Positions 21,077-27,501 of a stretch of 64,000 bases of DNA are shown here, in pieces. Made by a program: the position numbers and the translations under genes. This DNA comes from Hymenobacter metallicola (lineage in GTDB: Bacteria > Bacteroidota > Bacteroidia > Cytophagales > Hymenobacteraceae): positions 1 through 64,000 of the forward strand of contig NZ_SRMB01000006.1 of NCBI RefSeq assembly GCF_004745645.1, read 5' to 3'. Numbering within the stretch: position 1 is the stretch's first letter; each line of letters begins with the position of its first letter. The notes under the pieces are model-generated. The model made no database searches. It saw nothing but the letters and a program-made list of their open reading frames with translations, and was not told where the DNA came from.

Positions 21077-23248
21077 ATGTCCGTATTTACTGCCGCTTCC
21101 ACGGCCGCCGCCCCGCTGCCTTTGGTGGACCAGCCGGGCCCCGGGCTGCCGGATTTCTCCCGGCTGGCGCTCATCGGCAACCCCAACTCGGGCAAATCCT
21201 CGCTGTTCAACCAGCTCACGGGCCTCAACCAAAAAGTGGGCAACTTCCCCGGCGTCACGGTGGACCGCAAAACCGGCGTGAGCTGGCTTACGCCCCAGCA
21301 CCGGGCCGAAATCATCGACCTGCCCGGCACCTACTCGCTCTACCCCAAGAGCCTGGACGAGAAGGTCATCACCGACCTGCTCTACGACCGCACGTCGGCC
21401 CAGTACCCGGACTTCGTGGTGGTGACCGTGGACGCGAGCAACCTGCGCCGCAACCTGCTGCTCTTCACCCAGGTGGTCGACCTGGGTTTGCCCGTCATCC
21501 TGGCCCTGAACATGATGGACGTGGCCGCCCAGCACGGCGTGCACCTCGACGTGCCGGCGCTGGAGCGCGCGCTGGGCGTGCCCGTTATCCCGATGAACGC
21601 GCGCAAGGGCGTGGGCGTGGCGGCCCTCAAGATTGTCATGGCCCAGGAGCTGGCCGCGCCCCGGAGCCGGTTCTACACGCCCGAGGCCGACCTGGCCCCC
21701 CTAGTGGCGCAGATTCGCGCCCGCTTCGACCTGCACAACGACTACCTGGCCCTGCACTACGCCCACCAGGGCGCGCACATCAAGTTTCTCCCGGCCGAGG
21801 ACCGGGCTTTCCTGCAGGAGCTGACGGCCCGCTACGACTTTCAGCCCACGGCCCGGCAGGCCCAGGAAACCATTGCCCGCTACGCCCGCATCAACGCCAT
21901 CATGCTCGACTGCGTGAGCGTGACGCGCACGGAGCAGAACGAGTCCTACAGCAATAAGCTCGACAAAGTGCTCACCCACAAGGTGTGGGGCTACGGGATT
22001 TTCTTCGCCGTGCTGCTGCTGCTCTTCCAGGCCATCTTCGCCTGGGCCCAGTACCCGATGGATTTGATTGACCGCGGCATTGCCGGCCTGAGCGGGCTGA
22101 TTCAGGACCGCTTCGACGGGCCGCTGGTGAACCTAGTCACGGAGGGCATCCTAGCGGGCCTGGGCGGGGTGCTCATGTTCGTGCCCCAGATTGCCCTGCT
22201 CTTTGCCTTTATTGCCGTGCTGGAGGAAACCGGCTACATGGCCCGGGTCACGTTCATGATGGACAAAATCATGCGCAAGTTCGGGCTCAACGGCAAGAGC
22301 GTGGTGCCGCTGATTTCGGGCGTGGCCTGCGCCGTGCCGGCCATCATGAGCGCGCGCACCATCGAAAACTGGAAGGACCGCATCATCACCATCTTCGTCA
22401 CGCCGCTGATGAGCTGCTCGGCCCGGATTCCGGTCTACACCGTGCTCATTGCCCTGGTGGTGCCCGACCAGAAGGTGCTGGGCTTCTTTAACCTGCAGGG
22501 CCTGGCCCTGATGGGCATGTACCTGCTCGGACTCGGGGCGGCCCTGCTGTCGGCCCTGCTCATGAAAGTGCTGCTTAAGACCAAGGAGCGGAGTTACTTC
22601 ATCATGGAGTTTCCGGTCTACAAGTGGCCGCGCTGGAAGAACGTGGGCATCACCATCGTGGAGAAGGTGAAGACCTTTCTCTTTCAGGCGGGCAAAGTCA
22701 TCGTGGCCGTGTCCATCATTTTGTGGGTGTTGGCCTCCTACGGCCCCGGCCAGGCCCAGCAGCGGGCCGAAACCCGGGTGCGGGCCCAGGCCGCGCAGCA
22801 GCAGTGGGCGCCGGCCGAGACGGAAACGCGGGTGGCGTCGGCCAAGCTGCAGGAATCCTACGCCGGCGTGTTCGGACGCACGCTGGAGCCGGCCATCCGG
22901 CCGCTGGGCTACGACTGGAAAATCGGCATTGCCCTGCTCACCTCGTTTGCGGCCCGGGAAGTGTTCGTGGGCACCATGTCCACCATCTACAGCGTGGGGC
23001 AGGACGCGGACATGCGCACGGTGCAGCAGAAGCTGGCCGCCGAGAAGGACGTGAACGGCGAGCCTGTGTTTACCGCGGCCCGCTCGTTTTCGCTGCTCGT
23101 CTTCTACGCCTTTGCCATGCAGTGCATGAGCACGCTGGCCGTGGTGTACCGCGAAACCAAGGGCCTTAAGTGGCCGCTGCTGCAGCTGCTCTACATGACC
23201 GGGCTGGCCTACGCGGCGGCCTATGCGGTGTATCACCTGTTGCGCTAA
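21077..23248 (+). CDS. feoB: Ferrous iron transporter FeoB
   Basis: From the ATG at 21077 (MSVFTAASTA) the protein is 723 aa. The N-terminal G domain has G1 GNPNSGKSS (34-42), G3 DLPGTYSL and G4 NMMD; the C-terminal part is the Gate-domain membrane region with CAVPAIMSARTI and the second Gate half TSFAAREVFVGTMST. FeoB moves Fe2+ into the cell, driven or regulated by GTP. The frame is open upstream to 20975, but the homology begins after the 21077 Met and a promoter box lies between. No FeoA gene is adjacent, so this may be an FeoA-independent copy. Confidence 0.95.
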   Translation: MSVFTAASTAAAPLPLVDQPGPGLPDFSRLALIGNPNSGKSSLFNQLTGLNQKVGNFPGVTVDRKTGVSWLTPQHRAEIIDLPGTYSLYPKSLDEKVITDLLYDRTSAQYPDFVVVTVDASNLRRNLLLFTQVVDLGLPVILALNMMDVAAQHGVHLDVPALERALGVPVIPMNARKGVGVAALKIVMAQELAAPRSRFYTPEADLAPLVAQIRARFDLHNDYLALHYAHQGAHIKFLPAEDRAFLQELTARYDFQPTARQAQETIARYARINAIMLDCVSVTRTEQNESYSNKLDKVLTHKVWGYGIFFAVLLLLFQAIFAWAQYPMDLIDRGIAGLSGLIQDRFDGPLVNLVTEGILAGLGGVLMFVPQIALLFAFIAVLEETGYMARVTFMMDKIMRKFGLNGKSVVPLISGVACAVPAIMSARTIENWKDRIITIFVTPLMSCSARIPVYTVLIALVVPDQKVLGFFNLQGLALMGMYLLGLGAALLSALLMKVLLKTKERSYFIMEFPVYKWPRWKNVGITIVEKVKTFLFQAGKVIVAVSIILWVLASYGPGQAQQRAETRVRAQAAQQQWAPAETETRVASAKLQESYAGVFGRTLEPAIRPLGYDWKIGIALLTSFAAREVFVGTMSTIYSVGQDADMRTVQQKLAAEKDVNGEPVFTAARSFSLLVFYAFAMQCMSTLAVVYRETKGLKWPLLQLLYMTGLAYAAAYAVYHLLR

Positions 23249-23285
23249 GCGGATGCACCGCCTGGTTGAGAAGGGGAAGGCGCAG

Positions 23286-23535
23286 CTACAAGAGCAGGTC
23301 CACGTGGTCAGCATCCAGTGAAACGAAGAGGTGCGCCGCCCGTGCTTCCACTGCTGGCCTTTCCAGTGTGGGCAGTAGGTTGGCGGCGTACTCGTGCGAC
23401 GCCCCCGCTTGTTCAGCCAGCTCCCAAAACGCCACCAGTGGCGCATCAAGGCGTCCATTAACTAAGGTACAATCCGGCCCGGTCCCGATGCGGCCGTTTG
23501 CGAGACAGCTCCTGGGCGAGCTTACCGGTCGCGGC
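23286..23535 (-). pseudogene. Possible gene remnant between feoB and the CDF-like gene
   Basis: On the minus strand a frame is open from about 23535 to a TAG at 23286 without a clear ATG. It translates to a plausible, amphipathic helical tail (LVAFWELAEQAGASHEYAAN ... LDADHVDLLL). Neither the start nor the family is recognisable. It could be a decayed C-terminal piece or chance coding in GC-rich DNA. The rest of this 309-bp gap shows nothing else. Confidence 0.25.
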
Positions 23536-23557
23536 TTTGTTTACTTTGACTACTTCT

Positions 23558-24511
23558 ATGGCCCACCTACCCTCTTACGATGATGCCCTCGGTTCCGAGC
23601 ACCGTGGCCCGGATAACCGGCTGCGGGTTAACCAGCACGGTTTAATAACGGATGGCCGTCGGAATTGGGTTTTTAGCTTCGGCCTTATGCTCCACGTTTT
23701 CCTGGTCTTAGCCGAAGCGGGCGCGGGCGCCTGGGTAAATTCGGCGGCGCTCCTCGCCGACGCCGGCCGCAACCTCGGCAGCGGGGCCGGGCTGGGCTTA
23801 GCCTGGTGGTGCGGCCGCCCGGTCCTGCGCCCGGGCCGGGGGCGCTATCCGTACGGCTTTAACCGCCTCCCTTTTCAGGTTTCCCTCTACACGGCGCTCG
23901 GGCTGTGCGCCCTGCTGGGCTTTCTGCTGCCCGCCACCGTTGACCACCTGCGCCACCCTCAGCCGGTGAACGGCCTGCTGGTCGGGCTGCTGGCCGGCGC
24001 TGGCCTACTTCTCCACACCGCAACTGCCACCCTGCTGGTGCGGGGGCAGCAGCCCCGGGGGAACGGGCGCCGCGGCTACCAGTACCTGTTCACCGATGCC
24101 CTGGTTTCTTTGGGGGTAATGCTGGGCGGAGCCCTGCTTTACTTCGCGGGCTGGCAGCGGGTGGACGCCTTCCTGGCCGTGGGGCTGCTGGGCGTTATTG
24201 CCTTCGGCGGCTGGGGCCTGCTCAGCCCGGGCCGGCTGCTGCGCCCGAGGGCCTTGGACGTGAATACCGAGGAGGTGCGCGCCTTTTTGCTGGGACAACC
24301 CGGCGTGCGCGAGGTTAACAAGCTGCGTATCTGGGCCATCAACCCGCTTGACACCGCCCTGAGCGTGCACCTGGTCCGGGCCCGCGGGGACGATAGCGCC
24401 TTTAAGGAATACCTGCAGGAGGCCCTGCGGCAGGAGTTCAACATCAGCCAGAGCACGGTGCAGCTCGAACACGAAACGTACAGCCCGGACTCCCCCGGCG
24501 GGGGGTATTAA
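23558..24511 (+). CDS. Degenerate CDF-family transporter paralogue
   Basis: From the ATG at 23558 this is 317 aa with the CDF fold: six hydrophobic helices and a C-terminal cytoplasmic domain (GVREVNKLRIWAINPLDTALSVHLV). The TM2 metal site of CzcD-type proteins (ADAGHxxTD) reads LLADAGRNLGSG, so His and Asp are both replaced. The TM5 site reads LFTDALVSLGV, keeping only Asp. Compared with the intact CzcD-like protein at 9163, the metal ligands have been lost although the frame is intact over the full length. It could be non-transporting (a regulator or partner) or use other ligands. Confidence 0.8.
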   Translation: MAHLPSYDDALGSEHRGPDNRLRVNQHGLITDGRRNWVFSFGLMLHVFLVLAEAGAGAWVNSAALLADAGRNLGSGAGLGLAWWCGRPVLRPGRGRYPYGFNRLPFQVSLYTALGLCALLGFLLPATVDHLRHPQPVNGLLVGLLAGAGLLLHTATATLLVRGQQPRGNGRRGYQYLFTDALVSLGVMLGGALLYFAGWQRVDAFLAVGLLGVIAFGGWGLLSPGRLLRPRALDVNTEEVRAFLLGQPGVREVNKLRIWAINPLDTALSVHLVRARGDDSAFKEYLQEALRQEFNISQSTVQLEHETYSPDSPGGGY

Positions 24512-24610
24512 CCGGGCCGGCGCATCAGCAACAGCAATAAACTGGCGGCTGTGATTCTTTTATTTCTGCCGACCGGTGCAGGTCCGGCCGCCAGGAGCAG
24601 CTCCCAGCCA

Positions 24611-24636
24611 AACGCCCGGCAGCAGGGCCGGGCGTT
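24611..24636 (-). terminator. Hairpin terminator after the Cys-rich peptide gene
   Basis: A 10-bp perfect stem (aacgcccggc / gccgggcgtt) with a six-base loop lies 21 bp past the stop of the 24657-24854 gene on the minus strand. It also lies 100 bp past the CDF-like gene on the plus strand, so it may work in both directions. There is no long T-tract on either side. Confidence 0.55.
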
Positions 24637-24656
24637 CACATCAAAAAATTGGCAGC

Positions 24657-24854
24657 TTACTTGGTAACGCAGCAGCTAGGAGCACCAGCTGCGCAGGCTG
24701 GGGTGCCAGTTTGGGCGCAGTTTTGTACCAGCGGGCAATTGGGGGTGCCCTTTAGTGGACAGTCAACTGCGGTGGGCGTAGGGCTGGTGAAGCCAAACAG
24801 AGCCCCACCGGAGAGCAGCGCCGTAGCGCCGAACATCATCATTTTGCGTTTCAT
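24657..24854 (-). CDS. Small secreted Cys-rich protein, 65 aa
   Basis: MKRKMMMFGATALLSGGALFGF is a signal peptide. The rest carries repeated Cys in an alternating pattern (DCPLKGTPNC, QNCAQTG, ACAAGAPSCCVTK), six in all. Similar short secreted proteins with CPLKGTP-like repeats occur with copper genes in Bacteroidetes. A periplasmic metal-binding role is inferred. It lies 93 bp downstream of the HMA chaperone gene on the same strand and may be cotranscribed from its promoter. Confidence 0.7.
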   Translation of the reverse strand: MKRKMMMFGATALLSGGALFGFTSPTPTAVDCPLKGTPNCPLVQNCAQTGTPACAAGAPSCCVTK

Positions 24855-24947
24855 TGGTTTGGGTGGTTAGGTGAGCCCGCCGGTACGGCCGCGGCATAGT
24901 CTGGAAAGCCACGGTCCGTACGTCGTGGTTAGCACTTAAAAGACAAG

Positions 24948-25154
24948 TTAGGCCTTAATGGCCTTGAAGCCGGCGTCTTCTACCAGCGCCAGCACCTGCT
25001 CCTCGGTCACGTCGCCGGTCACGGTGAGCACCTTATTGGGGTTGGCCGTGTCGACTTGCCAGGAAGTGATGCCCTTCTCGCCGTTGAGGGTGGGCGTTAC
25101 GGCTTTAATGCAGCCGCCGCAGTTGATGTTGGTGTTGAATTGGAGCGTTTTCAT
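24948..25154 (-). CDS. copZ: HMA-domain copper chaperone (CopZ-like)
   Basis: This 68-aa protein is a single HMA domain: MKTLQFNTNINCGGCIKAVTPTLN with a C-G-G-C metal site (C12, C15), a beta-alpha-beta-beta-alpha-beta layout, and EEQVLALVEDAGFKA at the end. Metallochaperones of this kind carry Cu+ in the cytoplasm to CopA-type ATPases or regulators. The site is CGGC rather than the usual CxxC preceded by MT. A 21-bp direct-repeat site and a -7 box lie upstream (see the operator at 25232). Confidence 0.88.
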   Translation of the reverse strand: MKTLQFNTNINCGGCIKAVTPTLNGEKGITSWQVDTANPNKVLTVTGDVTEEQVLALVEDAGFKAIKA

Positions 25155-25204
25155 GGTAGTAAATGTGTGGCGCCCTTGGTTGGCGGGTTCGGGATTAAAA
25201 CATC

Positions 25205-25212
25205 CAAAAGTA
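25205..25212 (-). promoter_or_regulatory. -7 box of the copZ-like promoter
   Basis: The minus strand reads TACTTTTG, an exact TAnnTTTG match, 50 bp upstream of the start codon at 25154. The second half-site of the upstream direct repeat ends 22 bp before it, the same spacing as at the 25994 promoter. The identical octamer occurs at 37721-37728. Confidence 0.55.
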
Positions 25213-25231
25213 GCGGCACGTGCCCGGGAAG

Positions 25232-25265
25232 GGGTACATAATTAGGCTTCAGGCTTGCATGATTT
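25232..25265 (-). promoter_or_regulatory. 21-bp direct-repeat operator (copper-regulon site B)
   Basis: On the minus strand AATCATGCAAG is followed, exactly 21 bp later, by AATTATGTACCCC. The layout ATGCAAG-N14-ATGTA is shared with sites at 26020, 26534, 37898, 37954, 41379 and 43142. It overlaps the expected -33 region, as for class II AraC-type activators. The likely binder is an HMA-AraC regulator (inference). Confidence 0.65.
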
Positions 25266-25315
25266 GTAGCCGCTATTCCACTAACTGCCCCCGCTACAAC
25301 GGCGCAGGCCAGACT

Positions 25316-25960
25316 TTAATGGTGACCCATGCCTCCGACTAATAGGTGTTTACCAACGACGAATAGCAATAGTAGCACCAGTCCGGCGATAAGCAAATAG
25401 CGGCCCCAGAGCATAGGCAGAGTAGTTGCGTGTCCCGCGGCCACGGCCTGGGCATGCGCCTGCTTCTGCAGCCGCCACTTACCAATGCGCCCCCAGGGTT
25501 TGTACACCGAAATAGCCGTCGCCGTCAGCAGGACCACCAGTGCCGCTGCCGCATCGGCCAACAGCTGCAGGCGCAGCCCGCGCAGGTCGGTCGCCGACAG
25601 GTCAGCCTTGGCGGCTACTTCGGCCAGGTAGGTAATGGGCTGCATGTGTAGCAGCAAGAGCAGCGTGGCGCCCACCGTGAGCACCAGCTTGACCAGCACC
25701 CAGTAGTGCTTATATAAGCCCCAGGGCGTGCCCAGCGTCTGCACTACGCCGGTGACTAGTGAGCCCAGGCTGGAGGGCACAATAACAAACCAGCCACTCA
25801 GGCCCATGGCCAAGTAGGCCGTGCGCACCAGCAACGCATCGGAACTGGTCAGACCGGTGATGGCCAGGGCCAGGAATACGGCCACGGCGCCGAGCCAGCC
25901 CACTGAAAATGTGATGTGGGCGGTGAGCATGAATTTGCGCAGTGCGGGAGTCAGGGTCAT
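25316..25960 (-). CDS. Membrane protein, DUF2269-like
   Basis: From the ATG at 25960 (MTLTPALRKFMLTAHITFSVGW) the protein is 214 aa with five or six hydrophobic helices. Membrane segments carry His (TAHIT, HYWVLVK, LLLHMQP) and the C-terminus ends GKHLLVGGMGHH. The arrangement GLYKHYWVLVKLVLT then LLLHMQPI suits the small DUF2269-like inner-membrane family, not firmly. The longer frame to 26068 is upstream noncoding sequence holding an operator. The direct-repeat site and -7 box upstream place it in the copper regulon. Confidence 0.6.
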   Translation of the reverse strand: MTLTPALRKFMLTAHITFSVGWLGAVAVFLALAITGLTSSDALLVRTAYLAMGLSGWFVIVPSSLGSLVTGVVQTLGTPWGLYKHYWVLVKLVLTVGATLLLLLHMQPITYLAEVAAKADLSATDLRGLRLQLLADAAAALVVLLTATAISVYKPWGRIGKWRLQKQAHAQAVAAGHATTLPMLWGRYLLIAGLVLLLLFVVGKHLLVGGMGHH

Positions 25961-25993
25961 CAACGGGGCGGTTGGGGCGGAAAAACGACCCCG

Positions 25994-26001
25994 TAAAAGT
26001 A
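25994..26001 (-). promoter_or_regulatory. -7 box of the DUF2269-like gene
   Basis: The minus strand reads TACTTTTA, one base off the TAnnTTTG consensus. It lies 22 bp past the core of the operator at 26020, the same distance as at the copZ-like promoter. Confidence 0.45.
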
Positions 26002-26019
26002 GGGATGGTGCCCAGGCCG

Positions 26020-26055
26020 GGCGTACAGAATTAGGCCGCGAACCAGCATAATTAC
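26020..26055 (-). promoter_or_regulatory. 21-bp direct-repeat operator (copper-regulon site C)
   Basis: The minus strand reads AATTATGCTGG-N14-CTGTACGCCC, a weaker match of the shared ATGCAAG-N14-ATGTA pattern. The intervening bases include GCCTAATT, also present in sites A (26534) and B. It sits 22 bp upstream of the -7 box at 25994. Confidence 0.55.
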
Positions 26056-26071
26056 CAGGTGTTGCCACATG

Positions 26072-26104
26072 AAAAAGCCAGCCCGTACGCGACGGGCTGG
26101 CTTT
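26072..26104 (-). terminator. Rho-independent terminator of csp
   Basis: A 13-bp perfect inverted repeat (aaagccagcccgt / acgggctggcttt) with a five-base loop lies 19 bp past the csp stop; on the minus strand it is followed by TTTTTC. It also falls within the upstream region of the next gene, so transcription would end before the next promoter. Confidence 0.8.
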
Positions 26105-26122
26105 ACACGGTATCTGGAATAA

Positions 26123-26458
26123 CTAGGCGGCAATACCCTGACGGCAAGCCTGCTCGCAGCGGCGGCAGGCCTCGGCGCACTCCTTGCAATGCTGGGAGTG
26201 GGCACCGTGCTTCTCGCATTCGTCGGCGCAGGCCTTGCAGATTTCAGCGCACTCGCGCAGCAGGTGGGCGGCGTGCTCCGAGCCGCGGGCGGTGAAGCGG
26301 GCCGTGAGGGCGCAGATGTCGGCGCAGTCGCGGTCCAACAGCACGCAGCGGGCCATCATCTTCACGTTGTCTTCCTGCAGGCAGGCCGTGGCGCAGTGCT
26401 CGCAGGCGGCGATACAGGCATTGAGGGCATCGAGCAGGCTTTGGTTTTGGGTATGCAT
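26123..26458 (-). CDS. csp: Four-helix-bundle copper storage protein (Csp / DUF326)
   Basis: This 111-aa protein has 16 Cys arranged as CxxxCxxC and CxxxC patterns along four helices (ACIAACEHCATAC; ARCVLLDRDCADIC; RECAEICKACADEC; QHCKECAEACRRCEQAC). This is the signature of cytosolic Csp3-like copper storage bundles, which hold many Cu+ ions inside the bundle. It has no signal peptide, so it is probably cytoplasmic. Its start (MHTQNQSLLDALNAC) is normal for the family. It has its own promoter region with a direct-repeat site (26534) and a strong terminator. Confidence 0.92.
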   Translation of the reverse strand: MHTQNQSLLDALNACIAACEHCATACLQEDNVKMMARCVLLDRDCADICALTARFTARGSEHAAHLLRECAEICKACADECEKHGAHSQHCKECAEACRRCEQACRQGIAA

Positions 26459-26533
26459 GGGAAAGGGGTGTAAGTGGACAACTAAAGCAACCCAACCGGG
26501 TCACTGCCTAAGTATACCTGCTCTGTGGCCCAC

Positions 26534-26570
26534 GGTTTTACATATTAGGCTCCTTCCCTTGCATGATTTG
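26534..26570 (-). promoter_or_regulatory. 21-bp direct-repeat operator (copper-regulon site A) upstream of csp
   Basis: The minus strand reads AAATCATGCAAGG, then after the 21-bp period AATATGTAAAACC. The site overlaps the 3' end of the AraC-HMA gene (stop at 26545-26547), so its half-sites lie partly in that gene's last codons. The expected -7 position 22 bp downstream holds TATACTTA, a weak match. Confidence 0.65.
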
Positions 26571-27177
26571 GGGTCTCCTTCCCCACCACCGAAGTCATTT
26601 CGGCCCGCAGCAGGCGGCGATACGTAGAAGGTGAACAGCGGGCCAGGCGCCGGAACTGGCCGGAGAAATGGGCCAGGCTGGCGTACCCCAGGCGCCGGGC
26701 AATGAGGCCCACGCTCAGGGAAGAAGTAAGCAGCAGCTCCTGGGCATAGGCCAGGCGCTGACTTAGAATGTAGGCCGCCAGCGTCTTGTCTCCCACCAGG
26801 CGGGCAAAGGCCGCGCTTAGCTGCCCGTACGTCAGGTCCAGCTCCCGGGCCACCGCCGCCCCGAACGCCCGGTGCCGCAGGCTTTCGCCGGGTTCGCGCA
26901 GCAGACGGTTCACCGCCACGCTCACTCGTTCCACCAGGGTCTGGTGAAAGGTTTCGAGCAGCGCAAACCGGGCCGCTTCCAGCGTGGCCCGCAGGCGGGG
27001 CCAGTCTAGGTCTTCCGGCTCTCCGGCGACTGTGGCCGCCCCCAGGCGCACGTCGAGCACCTGCAAGCCCAGCCCTTCCAGCTCTTGCCGCACCACCCGG
27101 ATGCCGCGCGCGCACACCATGTGCTTGATGTAAAGCACGGTGGTGGGCGCAGCAGAATCGGGGCGATTAGGCATCAA
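26545..27177 (-). CDS. AraC-family regulator with degenerate N-terminal HMA-like domain
   Basis: This 210-aa protein has two parts. Residues 13-80 resemble an HMA domain (VLYIKHMVCARGIRVVRQEL), and residues 100-200 are an AraC-type pair of helix-turn-helix motifs (LSVGLIARRLGYASLAHFSGQFRR). In the paralogue at 40738 the same place reads MVCPQC; here CxxC is reduced to C22-A-R-G, so one metal-binding Cys is lost. It follows a DUF6122 gene by 9 bp at the end of the RND operon. It could be a metal-blind or altered-specificity copy. Confidence 0.82.
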   Translation of the reverse strand: MMPNRPDSAAPTTVLYIKHMVCARGIRVVRQELEGLGLQVLDVRLGAATVAGEPEDLDWPRLRATLEAARFALLETFHQTLVERVSVAVNRLLREPGESLRHRAFGAAVARELDLTYGQLSAAFARLVGDKTLAAYILSQRLAYAQELLLTSSLSVGLIARRLGYASLAHFSGQFRRLARCSPSTYRRLLRAEMTSVVGKETPNHAREGA

Positions 27178-27186
27178 GTAGGGAGG

Positions 27187-27498
27187 TTAAGGCAGGTAGA
27201 TGCCACGCTGCCAGCACTCGGTGTAGTCGAGTACCATGTGCAGCAGAAAGCCCACGGCCCAGATGCGGGTCCGCTCCGGCCAGAGCAGAAGCACGTAGCC
27301 GCCGATTGCCCAGTAGGTGTGAAAGGTGTGGAAGTTGATGCTGCACCGGTTGGGGTCGTAGAAGGGCGTGGCCCACAGGTGGTCCAGGTCCAGCAGTAGG
27401 GCGGCGGCCAGCACCAGCCACACCCGGCGCCAATGGGGGCGGTAGAAGGCCAGGGCGTAAAGCCCCGGCACCGTGATGTGCAAAAAGGCGTGCAGCAT
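27187..27498 (-). CDS. DUF6122 family membrane protein
   Basis: This 103-aa protein has four hydrophobic segments and the signature LLDLDHLWATPFYDPNRCSINFHTFHTYW, which is split by conserved D, H and C residues. A similar domain forms the C-terminal half of the protein at 42188. DUF6122 proteins are small integral membrane proteins of unknown role in Bacteroidetes. Conserved Asp-His-Asp-Cys-His spots suggest a metal site in the membrane (inference). It lies 3 bp from the RND permease stop, so it is cotranscribed. Confidence 0.82.
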   Translation of the reverse strand: MLHAFLHITVPGLYALAFYRPHWRRVWLVLAAALLLDLDHLWATPFYDPNRCSINFHTFHTYWAIGGYVLLLWPERTRIWAVGFLLHMVLDYTECWQRGIYLP

Positions 27499-27501
27499 AT
27501 C

